Shown in pieces: positions 35,916 through 45,770 of a stretch of 64,000 nucleotides of DNA; position 1 is the stretch's first letter; every line of letters begins with the position of its first letter. The DNA is from Silene latifolia. Its lineage: Eukaryota > Streptophyta > Magnoliopsida > Caryophyllales > Caryophyllaceae. The position numbers and the translations under genes were made by a program. Location of the stretch: assembly GCF_048544455.1 (NCBI RefSeq), contig NC_133528.1, positions 50,086,293 to 50,150,292 of the forward strand, written 5' to 3'. The notes under the pieces are model-generated. The model ran no database searches. It saw nothing but the letters and a program-made list of their open reading frames with translations, and was not told where the DNA came from.

Positions 35916-37019
35916 TCCCCTACACTCACTTGGGTCATGACCCAAAGTTCCACAATTCTCACATATCCCACTTGGGATTGATGAGGATGCCGTCATGGCA
36001 TTGACATGATGCTTTGATGATTTCGAGTTTTCCTCAAGTCTAGCCATAGCTTGTTCAAACTTCAAGTTGATTGTGTCAATGTGAGCACTAAGTTGAGCAC
36101 CCAATTGAGTAACGGAGTCCACTTCATGCTTTCCTCCTCTAGTAGCCTTGCGAGGTCTACTATATTGTGAATTATGGACCGCCATTTCCTCAATCTTGTT
36201 CCATGTTTGATTGTCATCAACTTCGGTGAACATTCCATTTGATCCCATATTGAGAATGTTCCTTGAATCTTCATATAAACCGTTCCAAAATTGTTGCACC
36301 AAAAACCATTCGCTAAGTCCATGGTGAGGACATGAGCGACAAACACCTTTGAACCGCTCCCAAGCTTCATACAAAGATTCTTCATCCCTTTGCTTAAAAC
36401 CCGTAATTTGAGCTCTTAGCATGTTAGTCTTTTCCGGTGGGTAGAATTTTTTGTAGAAAGCTAGAGCTAACTTCTTCCAAGAATCTATTCCAAGGGTGGC
36501 CTTATCAAGGCCCTTCAACCATTGCTTTGCGGTGCCGATTAACGAAAAAGGAAATAAGACCCATCTAATTTGGTCTTGAGTCACGCCCGTTTGAGAGATA
36601 GCATCACAATAATCGCAAAAGGTTTCCATATGAGAATGAGGGTCCTCACTAGGCATTCCCCCGAATTGGCTCCTCTCAACTAGTTGGATGAAGGCGGACT
36701 TGGCAATAAAATTACCGGTGAGATGTTGCGGTGTAGGAGTACCATTTGGTAGATTCTCCTCGGTGGGTATAGAGTGTGACGAGAATTTAGGCATTGTAGG
36801 TGGATTTTGTGGGATATTGTGTAATGGGTTTTCTTCTCCTTCTATTGCGAAAGGATTGACAAACTCACTAGTGGGTTGAACAACTTCACCAACACCTCTC
36901 AAATTCCTCCTAACAAGTCTCCTATTATTCGTCAAGGTTCTTTCGATTTCACGGTCAAAAGGTAACAAATCACTTTGTAACCTTCTAGACATGCAAAATA
37001 TCAAACAACTCAAAAACAA
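35895..37019 (-). CDS. Athila gag, truncated by the Copia insertion
   Basis: Capsid/nucleocapsid precursor. The frame opens at 37019; the second Met at 36992 (MSRRLQSDLLPFDREIERTL) is the likelier start. The retrotransposon gag domain lies at about residues 110-260 (SAFIQLVERSQFGGMPSEDP, FPFSLIGTAKQWLKGLD, FYKKFYPPEKTNMLRAQITG). A CCHC knuckle begins at the end: CENCGTLGHDPSEC. Native sequence stops at 35916; the last six residues and the stop come from the Copia LTR. Athila gag normally runs on for about 200 residues into protease; that part is missing on the far side of the Copia complex as well (23060), so a deletion accompanied the insertion. Confidence 0.9.
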   Translation of the reverse strand: MFLSCLIFCMSRRLQSDLLPFDREIERTLTNNRRLVRRNLRGVGEVVQPTSEFVNPFAIEGEENPLHNIPQNPPTMPKFSSHSIPTEENLPNGTPTPQHLTGNFIAKSAFIQLVERSQFGGMPSEDPHSHMETFCDYCDAISQTGVTQDQIRWVLFPFSLIGTAKQWLKGLDKATLGIDSWKKLALAFYKKFYPPEKTNMLRAQITGFKQRDEESLYEAWERFKGVCRSCPHHGLSEWFLVQQFWNGLYEDSRNILNMGSNGMFTEVDDNQTWNKIEEMAVHNSQYSRPRKATRGGKHEVDSVTQLGAQLSAHIDTINLKFEQAMARLEENSKSSKHHVNAMTASSSIPSGICENCGTLGHDPSECRGCWGWCP

Positions 37020-37112
37020 TTAGAACAAACCTGGAGGAGTTTTTACTTCCCCAAGGTGAAGAAAGACACAACTAATAACAATAAAAATAAATCTTAAATC
37101 AATTAAACACCG

Positions 37113-37130
37113 TCCCCGGCAACGGCGCCA
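37113..37130 (-). other. Athila primer-binding site
   Basis: Minus-strand TGGCGCCGTTGCCGGGGA, four bases inside the 5' LTR end. This is the Athila/Tat-lineage type and sets the minus orientation. Confidence 0.93.
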
Positions 37131-37134
37131 TTTT

Positions 37135-38892
37135 TGATCGAGGCCATTTCGTGTTCACAATTAAGTATATGTGGTCGTTGGTCAATGGTCGATACAAAAC
37201 ACAATTTATACTTCACAAACAACTCTACAATTAGTAAAGAGGCAAGTAAAGGTCGGATCCCAAGGGACGGGTATTGAAATGAGAATTCTATTGTAACTAG
37301 TAGTGTCTAGGGGTGTCACAAATTGGGTTGGTGTAGAAGGTCACTAAACTAAAATAACAATGAAAATAAACTAGCAAGATGAATAAAATAAGGGGTGCAA
37401 ACAATTGATTAAAAGCACTAGGGTGTCATGGGATCATAGGGGAATCATGGGATATGATCATACAAACATGTTCTCAAATTATAAGCAAGCAATTATTGTT
37501 GTGATGGATTGAGTTGGGTTATGTCTTACAATCCTAGGAAAGTTTGGGTCCCGGAGCCGAATCGATTAGATTGTACAACACCTACAAGTCGACATAATCT
37601 TTCCTACTCAACACATGCATGGTCTAATGAGACTCGAGTTGGGTTATGTCTTACAAGTCTCATTGAAAAGATAGAAGATGATAGTAAATGCAAGGATTCA
37701 TAGGCTTAGCATTTCATCAAATATAACATGTGCATGAATTGAGATCAAAACAAGCAAGCAAATAAGATATGAAAGCATATTAATTTAAGCATGAATCATT
37801 CCCCATGTTGGTTTCCCTTAATCACCCATTAAACCCTAGCTAAGAGACTACTCACTCATTATCATGTTGATCATGCTAGCAAGGTTGTCAATAATACCAA
37901 CAATATGAAACATGATGAATAAATGAAAGTAATTAACAATAATTAAAAAGGGATTAAGAGATTATACCTACTAATGATTCCAATAATAAAGCAAGAATAA
38001 TAGAAGTACTTGAATCCTAGATTGAGAGGTTGTCAATCTCCCAATAATAACCCAAATAATCTTCAATTACCCAAAATAAAGGAAGAACAAGAGAGAGATT
38101 AAAGAACTAAAACTTGGATTAAAACTTGATTAATACTTGATTACAATATTGAAAAGAGATTTGATTGATATTCACTACACTAATTATTGATAAGAATAAC
38201 ATGCTCCTCTAATTAGCCTAATGGGGTATTTATAGTGAAAATTAGGGAGGATGCATTAGGGTTAACTAAGGGCTAAACAAGTAATTACACTTTTTAAGTT
38301 GAGCAAGGAGGACCCGGTATTTTCTGAGAGAAGGGCTTCTCTTTTCGTAGCTTGAAGAATGAAATCCGTGATGTACTGAAATCCGTGCGGATTAGGGTCG
38401 GGACGGCCGGATTTGGGCTGTGCAATCCGAGCGGATACAGGAGAGGGACGCTCGGATTGTTGAGGGGGAATCCGAGCGGATTCCAAGGAGGGACGCTTGG
38501 ATTGTGCTGGCTGGACGGGCGGATTGTCTGCAATCCGTTCGGATTGTTGGTCAGCGTCAATTCTTCTTCTTTTCTTCCCTTTTCTTCATAAATTCCTTGG
38601 GGATTTCCTTGGGGACGCAAGGATCCTTTCTCAACATTGTTCTTCTACTATAATATGTACAAAGGCCTTCTAGTCTTGTCTCTTCTTGATGCTTGGTCAT
38701 TGAATACAATCAATTTAGCCTCGTTTTGCCATGAAAATGCAAGATTCTTACTCCTTTCCTACCAAGGGATCAAAATCTCAAAGAATATGCAAAACAAAGA
38801 ACTAAAGATAAGAAATGACCCAAATAGGCACTAAAAAGCATGGAAACAATGGTAATTCGGGGGCTAAATATGCGCCAATTATGGTCACATCA
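37135..38892 (-). repeat. 5' LTR of the Athila-like element
   Basis: Partner of 15690-17450 with only scattered differences, several of them clustered in the palindrome array (38358-38552). The TATA box is at 38234-38227 (minus). Confidence 0.93.
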
Positions 38893-38896
38893 CCCG

Positions 38897-39030
38897 TACT
38901 CTATCGAGTAGCTGCAGGAAGGTGGGATAAAAAGCATTCTGACCTGTAGGCTACTCGATCGAGTAGCCAAGACACTCGATCGAGTAGCATGGCACTCGAT
39001 CGAGTACCGCTACATACTCGATCGAGTAGC
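38897..39030. repeat. Palindrome cluster downstream of the ORF1-like gene
   Basis: Five TACTCGATCGAGTA-type units. The one at 38949-38968 extends to a perfect 20-bp palindrome, GGCTACTCGATCGAGTAGCC. The Athila element inserted beside the first unit. Confidence 0.9.
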
Positions 39031-40101
39031 ACTGTTACAGGAGATTTTCGAAAATTAAAAATGTTCAATTGTTTTATAATTGCAAGTTTGATGTTTAATG
39101 TGGCTATTAGTGCGTAGTAACACCTTTGAACCGTTAATTTCATATGTTCGAAGTCGTGTTTGAAGTTTTATAAGCGTATTTGTCACAATTAGTGAAGCGG
39201 TAATAGTTTCTTGTTACTTTAATATTGCATACGCCCTATTACGATCTATTTATCGGAGTTGTAACTTCTTGTACACTTGTGCATACCATATTAACATGTG
39301 TTGTCGACGGTGACTAGATATTCCGGAGGTTTGTGTATGATTTCTAATTTAACGAGTATATAGTTAGTGAGTAATGTCCATAACAAATAATATGGTTTTA
39401 TTTAATGTTATGATGCAAATAATAGGTAATATGTGTTGTAATTTTGGTGGTGAACTTCGGGGACGAAGTTCCTTTTTAGAGGGGAAGAGTAATGTCGCGA
39501 AAATTATCGCGAAATAAAAGGCTGATTTCGAAATTATGTTTTGTTTGCCTATAATGTTTTGTTGTTTAATTGCAAAATTTTCTAGTACCTTGGTTACTTT
39601 ACTTATATGAAGTGTAATTGGTTACCTCGGTTTGTGGAGTAATTCATGCGTTGAAGTGAAAATGATAGAATGAATTGTAAAGGACCGTCATAAAGAGTCT
39701 TATCTCGACGCGATGCATCGTAATAGAATAAATTGAGTAACACGGTGGTGTTAATTGTGCAGTATGAGGTTGATATGAGATACGTTTCGGGTTGATAAAT
39801 TGTTGTCACATGATGAGCGATGGTTGTTTGTGTTGGCTCATATGGCAAAGTCGATGTTTGATACATAATCATTAGTAAGAATTGATGCATACATGTAGAG
39901 TGACAATTAACGATGATAATGCTTGCATGATAGTGGTAAGAGTCGATAGGTATAAAGTGTAGACGGTGATGATGATGACATGGGGGGGGGATGGTATTTC
40001 CAAGGAGTAATGGTTTGAGCGGGCAGATTGGTGAGGTCGTGTTGTTTCCGAGTCTTGAGCGGGAGATAGGTGAGTTGAACTTCGGGGACGAAGTTCTTTT
40101 T

Positions 40102-40114
40102 AAGGGGGGAAGAC
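40102..40114 (+). other. Polypurine tract of the outer element
   Basis: AAGGGGGGAAGAC immediately before the 3' LTR, the start point of plus-strand DNA synthesis. It is preceded by the TTCGGGGACGAA hairpin common in plant Gypsy elements. Confidence 0.88.
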
Positions 40115-41397
40115 TGTAATACCCGCCCTTTTTAGAGACCCTTTGACCAGCGTTGACTGACCTTGGGAGCGGGATTAGTCTTAGAATTTCGTGCCAAAAC
40201 TATCTTGGGTTGCGTGTCATGAGTGGTACTCGATAGAGTAGAGGCTACTCGATCGAGTAGCTAGGTTACTCGATCGAGTAGGGGGTCACTCGATCGAGTA
40301 TGTTGGGTACTCGATCGAGTACCGAGTTTTCAGCGAGGGTTTTATATCGCGTTTTGTTAAATCCGCAAATCACTTCCGCCACTTTCCTCCTATCCTTCAG
40401 TCGCCTCTTTCCCTTCCCTTCACCTCAAAACCTCCATGGAAGCCTCTTGAAGATCCTTGTGCCTTAGGAGAGCGTCACTTGTGTCGGGTAGCGGTCTTTT
40501 GCTGAGTTTTCTCCCTATAGGTATGTCATAATCATCATCCGTGTCCTTGTTCTTTGCAATTAGGGTTTGCTTGGTAGTAATAGATGATTGTGTTGTGCTT
40601 ATAGGCTTTGCTTGATTGCTGGATATGTCATATGTTGGCATGGATTGGTTGCAGTTGCTTAAAGGTAGGTTCGCCTACTCAATTTCTGTAGATGGTCTAG
40701 TATGTCGGTCGTTGTGGTTATATTGTGATTGCTTAGTATCGTAATTATATTGTGACGGCTGTGGTTGTGATTGTGGTTGTTGTCTCTGGTTCTCGAGATG
40801 CGTCTCGGCTGAGTGGGGTCACTTGCGGGAGTGACTTCACGCCCTAGTTTCGCCCTCCGTGGAACCCGCCACGGGAGGGGATGTGCACATTAAAGGACAG
40901 GGTTGTCGCTCGATACGATGAGCGGGGATTTGGTGGGAACGGCTGCGGTCCCCCACTGGCAGGGCTGGTCTAGTAGACAGTCAGTGATAGAGTTGGGTTG
41001 GTTATCGTGACGGTGTTTGAGATTGATAGCATTGTTTTGTGTTGGTAATTGTAGTTGTTGTTGTCGTATCTTTTCTCAGTACTGACTTTGTGTGGTTGTT
41101 TGTTTGTTATGTGTCTGCCGTGATCCCTTATGGTGAGCAGTCGGTCTTAGCAGGTGTTGACATTGTTGATAGCTGAAGTCCGGGCAGGGATGAGTCTTCA
41201 CGAGATTCGATAGTCATAGCGAGTAGTCTTTGAGTTGTATCTTTCATATCGTTTGTTGGTTTAAACCGCTTGTAATACAATATAATAGTTCTTTTATCGA
41301 CATTTGATTATTACTATCCTCGGGCAACCGAGATGGTAACGCCCTTATATGCTAAGGAAGGCCTAGTTAAGGCTCCTCTGAATATGGGGGTGTTACA
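40115..41397 (+). repeat. 3' LTR of the outer element
   Basis: Partner of 10298-11530. Palindromes at 40228-40322, TATA-like at 40340-40347. It has about 50 bp near 41050-41100 that the 5' LTR lacks, flanked there by a short GTTG repeat, so a deletion in the 5' copy is likely. Confidence 0.93.
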
Positions 41398-41592
41398 CAT
41401 ACTTATATGAGCATAGTGGTACTAAGTTCAGTACGATCATGATAGAACCGCTGTTTATTTTGGTAAGTACTCAGGCCCGTAATACCAGCATGATAGAAGC
41501 TCGCTCAAGGCTTATATCAAAACACTGTTTGGAACACCCATACCTGTAGCACCTGGTTTTGAGAACGGTTTAAGCAATTTATATAGAATGAC
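41398..41592 (-). pseudogene. LOX pseudogene, fragment 2: C-terminal end
   Basis: On the minus strand the text reads [20 protein letters not shown] and then I-stop, matching the end of the living LOX (NSVSI). The terminal Ile iron ligand codon is kept. It begins with CATAC, the duplication of the outer element, and ends where a Gypsy LTR starts at 41593. Confidence 0.92.
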
Positions 41593-43436
41593 TATAATAC
41601 CACAGTTTTCTTAGTCTAGTTACTCGGCCGAATAAGAGGAACTCGGCCGAGTAGGGTGTCGTATGTTTGCTGGTCAGGCTACTACTCATGAACACTAGGC
41701 CAAGTTGTGAGATACTCGGCCGAGTAAGGTGTACTCGATCGAGTACCCCGAGTACTCGATCGAGTGTCCAGTCTCACGGGATTAATTTATGCGGTTTTGT
41801 TAAGGTGATTAGAGATTAATAAATTACGTATTAACAGTTTACAAATCACTTTTACAAGATCTACCTACGTTCATCTCTTTCTCTCTCTAATCACCCTAAT
41901 TACTCTCAAGGCCAATTAATCGTTGGTGAGTTTTTCTTTCGTCTCTTCCATATTAGTTTCGTCGGTAAGTCACTAGTACTTTGTCTGTTAGTTGTGTTGT
42001 CTTTTAGGGTTTTGCCCTAATGGTTTAGATTGGGAAAAAGGGGGGTTTTGATATAATTGTGATTAGTATTGTTATGATTATTTTTAGGTGAAGGATTCGT
42101 AGATTATCAGTTCTAGCTTCCATTGTGTGCTTGTGATTCGGATTCATTATAAGGTAAGGTTTCCCTACTCAGTTGCATGTTTAATTGATTTAAGGCGATG
42201 TTGATTGATTTACTAGCATAATTAATATTGTTATTGGAATTATCTTTCTTGGATATTTGGATTGGTTGTTGTTTGTCTATGGTTCACGAGGTGCATCCTC
42301 GGCTGAGTGGCGTCATCGTCGGGAATGGCTTCACGCCCTTGATTCGCCCCTTATGGTTTCCGTCACAAGGGGGATGTGCACATTAATGGATATGGGTTAT
42401 TTGGTCGTTGCTATGAGCGGATCTTAAGTGGCAAAGGTTACGGTCCTCCACTGGCGGTGAGGGTTACCTGTTGCAATGGGTAACCTGGCAGGGCTACACA
42501 CTTAGGTGTGTAGTCGGTTACTGGACACGAGTGGAGTTTGGAGGATGGTACTGTGATTGGATTGGATTGGATTGTATTGGTTGTATTTGTGCTTTCTTAT
42601 CTTGATTATACAGTGAGCTGACCCCGTTATGTTTTATAAAAATGTGGTGATCCATTCGGGGATGGTGAGCAGATATTGATATGTGATGAGCTTATGGTAG
42701 CTGCGGGATTAGGATGGGAGTGTCATCACCTAAAGTCTTAGCTTCCGCTGTCACGAGTTTTTAGATTCTTTATAAGTTTTATTTTGCCTTAACATTTCTT
42801 ATATTTTGGTTTGGTTTTCGAGACTTATATTCAGTTAAACAGTATACTTTAATCATTGTTCTTTTATGGTCACTATTGATATACTTGCCTCTTCTGACCG
42901 AGATGGTAGAACCTTTATATACTAGGGTGGTCCTTGGTAAGGCACCTTGGTATATGGAGGTGTTACAAATTGGTATTAGAGAGACGATTTTGGAACCTAA
43001 AACCAATGAACATAGGGAGTCTAATTAAAATGAACTCGGGTAGGAGTTGTTTGAAGCAACCGAAAAGGATTGGGAGACATCCTAAAGCCGCATATTGGCC
43101 CTTACAACTTTAAGCCGGTCACTATGGGTGTCTTGGGAATCGTTACATGCGTTATCTATATGTTCTTGTGAGATTGTTGGATGGATTGAAGTCTATGATT
43201 GCATGAATAGGGAATATTGTGGATAATATAAAGTATGTTGTATGTTATTATTTGGCTTTTGGTTGATATCACATGTTTAAGAAGTAATGTATGAATAGAT
43301 ATATGCGTTTTCAGTCAAAGGGTAGTTTGTTTGGCATGATTTGGCCGAGCAGGGCGGGTACTCAACCGAGTAGGGGAGTCTCGGCCGAGTAGCCTGGCAC
43401 TTGACCATGTGAGGGTACGTAGATTTAAACAATAGC
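41593..43436 (+). mobile_element. Gypsy LTR plus leader fragment in the LOX pseudogene
   Basis: The LTR is about 41593-42967 (TATAATACC ... GTGTTACA) followed by a degenerate primer-binding site (TGGTATTAGAGA at 42971-42982) and about 450 bp of leader. It is a diverged relative of the outer element: both LTRs hold the GGCTGAGTGG...CTTCACGCCC...GGGATGTGCACATTAA passage. Palindromes of CTCGGCCGAG and CTCGATCGAG type lie at 41620-41767 and again near 43340-43400. The rest of the element is missing, along with about 150 bp of LOX sequence. Confidence 0.8.
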
Positions 43437-43532
43437 TACTCATCGTTAGGCGAGTGGCTCGACAAAACATTCAATATGAGCATGACTTTAATCCCTTGAA
43501 CTCTAGATGGTAATATTTTCAATAAGACATTA
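43437..43532 (-). pseudogene. LOX pseudogene, fragment 3
   Basis: About 95 bp matching the living gene at about 60240-60335, the stretch coding around [15 protein letters not shown]. It ends in CATTA (43528-43532), the target duplication of LARD1. Confidence 0.9.
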
Positions 43533-45060
43533 TGATGCGTGCATTTTATATAGGTATTTTATACTTCATTTGCACGCATCTTTATGCATATTTAGTAGTG
43601 TTTGACTACAAATGTCCCCCGAATTGTCTATTTTGGTTTCTCTTGTCTTATTTGCAGGAATGAACTGGAGAGGAGCATAATCAAGCCTAAAACATGCCCC
43701 TATGCATGCATTTAGGAGATGAATTGAGTCAGAGCTTGGAAACTACTAATTGTGATGCGCAAAGAAGTAAAGATAGTTATGCGAGCAAAGAAAGAACTTC
43801 AAATTACTAGTGCCTACTTTGAAGATCTATATCTCGAGTTCTATAATGTATTTTCAAGGGATTACAATTGTAGATGAAATATTATCCTCTTAGCTTTCCA
43901 ACGCCATAAAAATCGCTTGATTCGGACAAGTAACGAAGAAATGGCGGCCGTTTTAAGTTAAATGCGCAAAGCAGGAAATTACGCGCTGAAGCTCTCGATT
44001 GGGAGCTCTGTAATATATACATTTCTATCGACCTGTTTACATTTCAAATGACCAGCTACTCTTTTGGATCGACCGCCTTGAGCCTTTAATGTGTTCGATC
44101 AAGGTCCTTATCATTCGATCGAGAACTTTCGCTGAGGAAACATCTCAATGGAACAACTTTATGTTGTTCGATCGAGCTAATCGAGTCGGACGTAGTTTAT
44201 TTTATGTCGAGACTATCTTATATTTAGTTTTATCTTATAATAAATATCTCTTCTACTATATAAGAGATAATTAGGTTAGAATAAGAGGGGGGGGGAGGAC
44301 TTCATACATTACTTTTCCCTTACTTGCTGTCAGACGTTACTTTGCTCCTTTTTTCTGGATCTGAACTTGTAATTTCTCATTCTCCTTTATCTGAGTATTA
44401 ATTTCTCTTCCCTTCATCTTTTTATTATGCTTAATATTACTCTATCTTTCTCTATCATTTTACTCTTCGTTATTTTTAGCTAACTTACCCGCTAGGATTT
44501 AGGGGATTCGATGAATTATTGTTAGTTGCTAATTAGGTTACAGATCTTTTGTTGTTATTATGTTTATGTTGTTAATCACTGCAATTAACTGTAACTAGCT
44601 ACTTGAATCGATGTACTTAGCTAATTAACCTTGGTAAGCCTTGACCTAGACCGGAGGGTTGGAAGAGGTGAGACTTGCAGTGAACATTAGGATGCTTTAG
44701 TGAGGGCGGAAGCTAAGCTAATAGTATTTTAGGGTGAATTGAGACCGGAAGGAGATATTCGTTGCCCCTTAGACTGATACACGCGACTGATCTGTGACCT
44801 TAGCTGCAATTATCGACTTTCATTGATGACCCGACAATCCTAGTTCCCCTTCTCTATTGTTAATCCCTCTTAACCTTTTTTCTTGCCTTAATCTCTTTTA
44901 GCTTAGTTTATACAATTTAAACCCCCCATCTTGTGACCTCAGACGGACTAAATTAACAAGTAGATAGTGATTGCCTCCCTGTGGAGATCGACCCTCCTTA
45001 TCACTGACTTCTGTTAGTAGTACTTAGGTATTTATTTTTGGTACTGAAACGACGGTATCA
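43533..45060 (+). repeat. 5' LTR of LARD1
   Basis: It starts with a 10-bp inverted repeat (GATGCGTGCA 43534-43543, TGCACGCATC 43571-43580). CGATCGA motifs lie at 43990-44200, a TATA box (TATATAAG) at 44257-44264, and a strongly conserved block at 44636-44860. Confidence 0.92.
44257..44264 (+). promoter_or_regulatory. TATA box of the LARD1 5' LTR
   Basis: TATATAAG about 60 bp after the last TCGATCGA-type motif. The same box in the 3' LTR is 48547-48554. Confidence 0.6.
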
Positions 45061-45065
45061 AATTT

Positions 45066-45084
45066 TGGCGCCGTTGTCGGGAGG
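45066..45084 (+). other. LARD1 primer-binding site
   Basis: TGGCGCCGTTGTCGGGAGG, five bases inside the 5' LTR; Athila/Tat type. Confidence 0.9.
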
Positions 45085-45254
45085 CAACTATTTTATTTGC
45101 TTGTTTCATTTTTGTCTGTCTTTAGCCTCATGGGATTTATTCCTTGAGGCAGTTCTTATCTTTTTCCTTGAGTACTGTCATTATCCTCAAGGAATTTGTT
45201 TAAGAAGAAAGCTTTTAATCGAGTACTATCTTTATTCGATCGACAATTTTGGCC

Positions 45255-45770
45255 ATGGAGAGTAATGAAATGTCATCTTGGTTCATTTTGGATGACGATT
45301 TTGATGAGGACAATAGTTACGGTGAATGTTCCCTTTTCAAAGCCAAGCTATATGCCTAGGAGGCTGCGATATATGGGACAGAACCCACCAAAGAGGGGAA
45401 TGAGAAGACAGCTGAGTTAGTAATTGTTCCTATCACGGAAGAGGTAATATACTCTTTTGTCAATGATTCTGACGTTAGGAGCAACCGACCTGAGGCAGTT
45501 AACGATAATTTTATTATTATTGGTATTAATAGTACACTACCTCATTTGACTTACGCTTTCTGTTTTGATGCTCTACCCTCTCCCGTGTGGACAAATAAAT
45601 TAGTAATGTTTCACCATATTTGTCATCGGAAATTTGTTAGGCTGAGACGGCATTACAGATTGCTTTTATATGTTCCTCTTATATTATGGTGCTACTTATG
45701 CTCTTGTGTAGCACATGTGCAGATTTATGATCTAATGCTAAGGGCTTTGAGTTACTTTGATCGCGACTAA
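45255..45770 (+). pseudogene. LARD1 small protein with hydrophobic C-terminal segment (unrecognised)
   Basis: I do not recognise this family. The frame from ATG 45255 (MESNEMSSWFILDDDFDEDN) runs 171 codons to 45770 with a single in-frame TAG at 45357. The N-terminal half is acidic. Near the C-terminus HRKFVRLRRHYRLLLYVPLI passes into a hydrophobic stretch (about 20 residues with ILWCYLCSC), then AHVQIYDLMLRALSYFD. LARD2 has the same C-terminal block at 54850-55010 with many shared positions. That conservation suggests the block once coded for protein. A membrane-associated protein is one reading; it is not established. Confidence 0.5.

Larger units (their letters stand above)
15690..38892 (-). 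mobile_element. Athila-like Gypsy element, non-autonomous, nested in the outer element
   Basis: Direct LTRs of about 1.76 kb (15690-17450 and 37135-38892) are flanked by the duplication CCCGT (15685-15689 and 38893-38897). The primer-binding site beside the right LTR reads TGGCGCCGTTGCCGGGGA on the minus strand, the Athila/Tat type, so transcription runs right to left. Gene order on that strand is gag (37019-35916), a gap made by the Copia insertion, protease (23060-22064), then an ORF1-like gene (21016-19412). No RT, RNase H or integrase is present, and the protease frame ends at its own stop. Loss of polymerase therefore seems independent of the Copia insertion, which lies between gag and protease. 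Confidence 0.92.
38893..40114 (+). other. 3' internal region of the outer element
   Basis: Non-coding. It holds a palindrome cluster (38897-39030) at the left. The hairpin GAACTTCGGGGACGAAGTTC plus purine tract occurs twice, near 39451-39487 and 40076-40114; only the second borders the LTR. Confidence 0.75.
10298..41397 (+). mobile_element. Outer LTR retrotransposon, non-autonomous, with nested insertions
   Basis: Two near-identical direct LTRs (10298-11530 and 40115-41397) start TGTAATACCCGCC and end GGTGTTACA. They are bounded by the 5-bp duplication CATAC (10293-10297 and 41398-41402). A tRNA-Met primer-binding site follows the first LTR and a polypurine tract precedes the second. Without the nested Athila the internal region is about 5.4 kb and holds one ORF1-like gene; no gag, protease, RT or integrase is readable. 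By eye the LTRs differ by about seven substitutions, mostly transitions, plus one 50-bp indel, which points to a fairly recent insertion. It lies in the 3' end of a LOX pseudogene. Confidence 0.93.
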
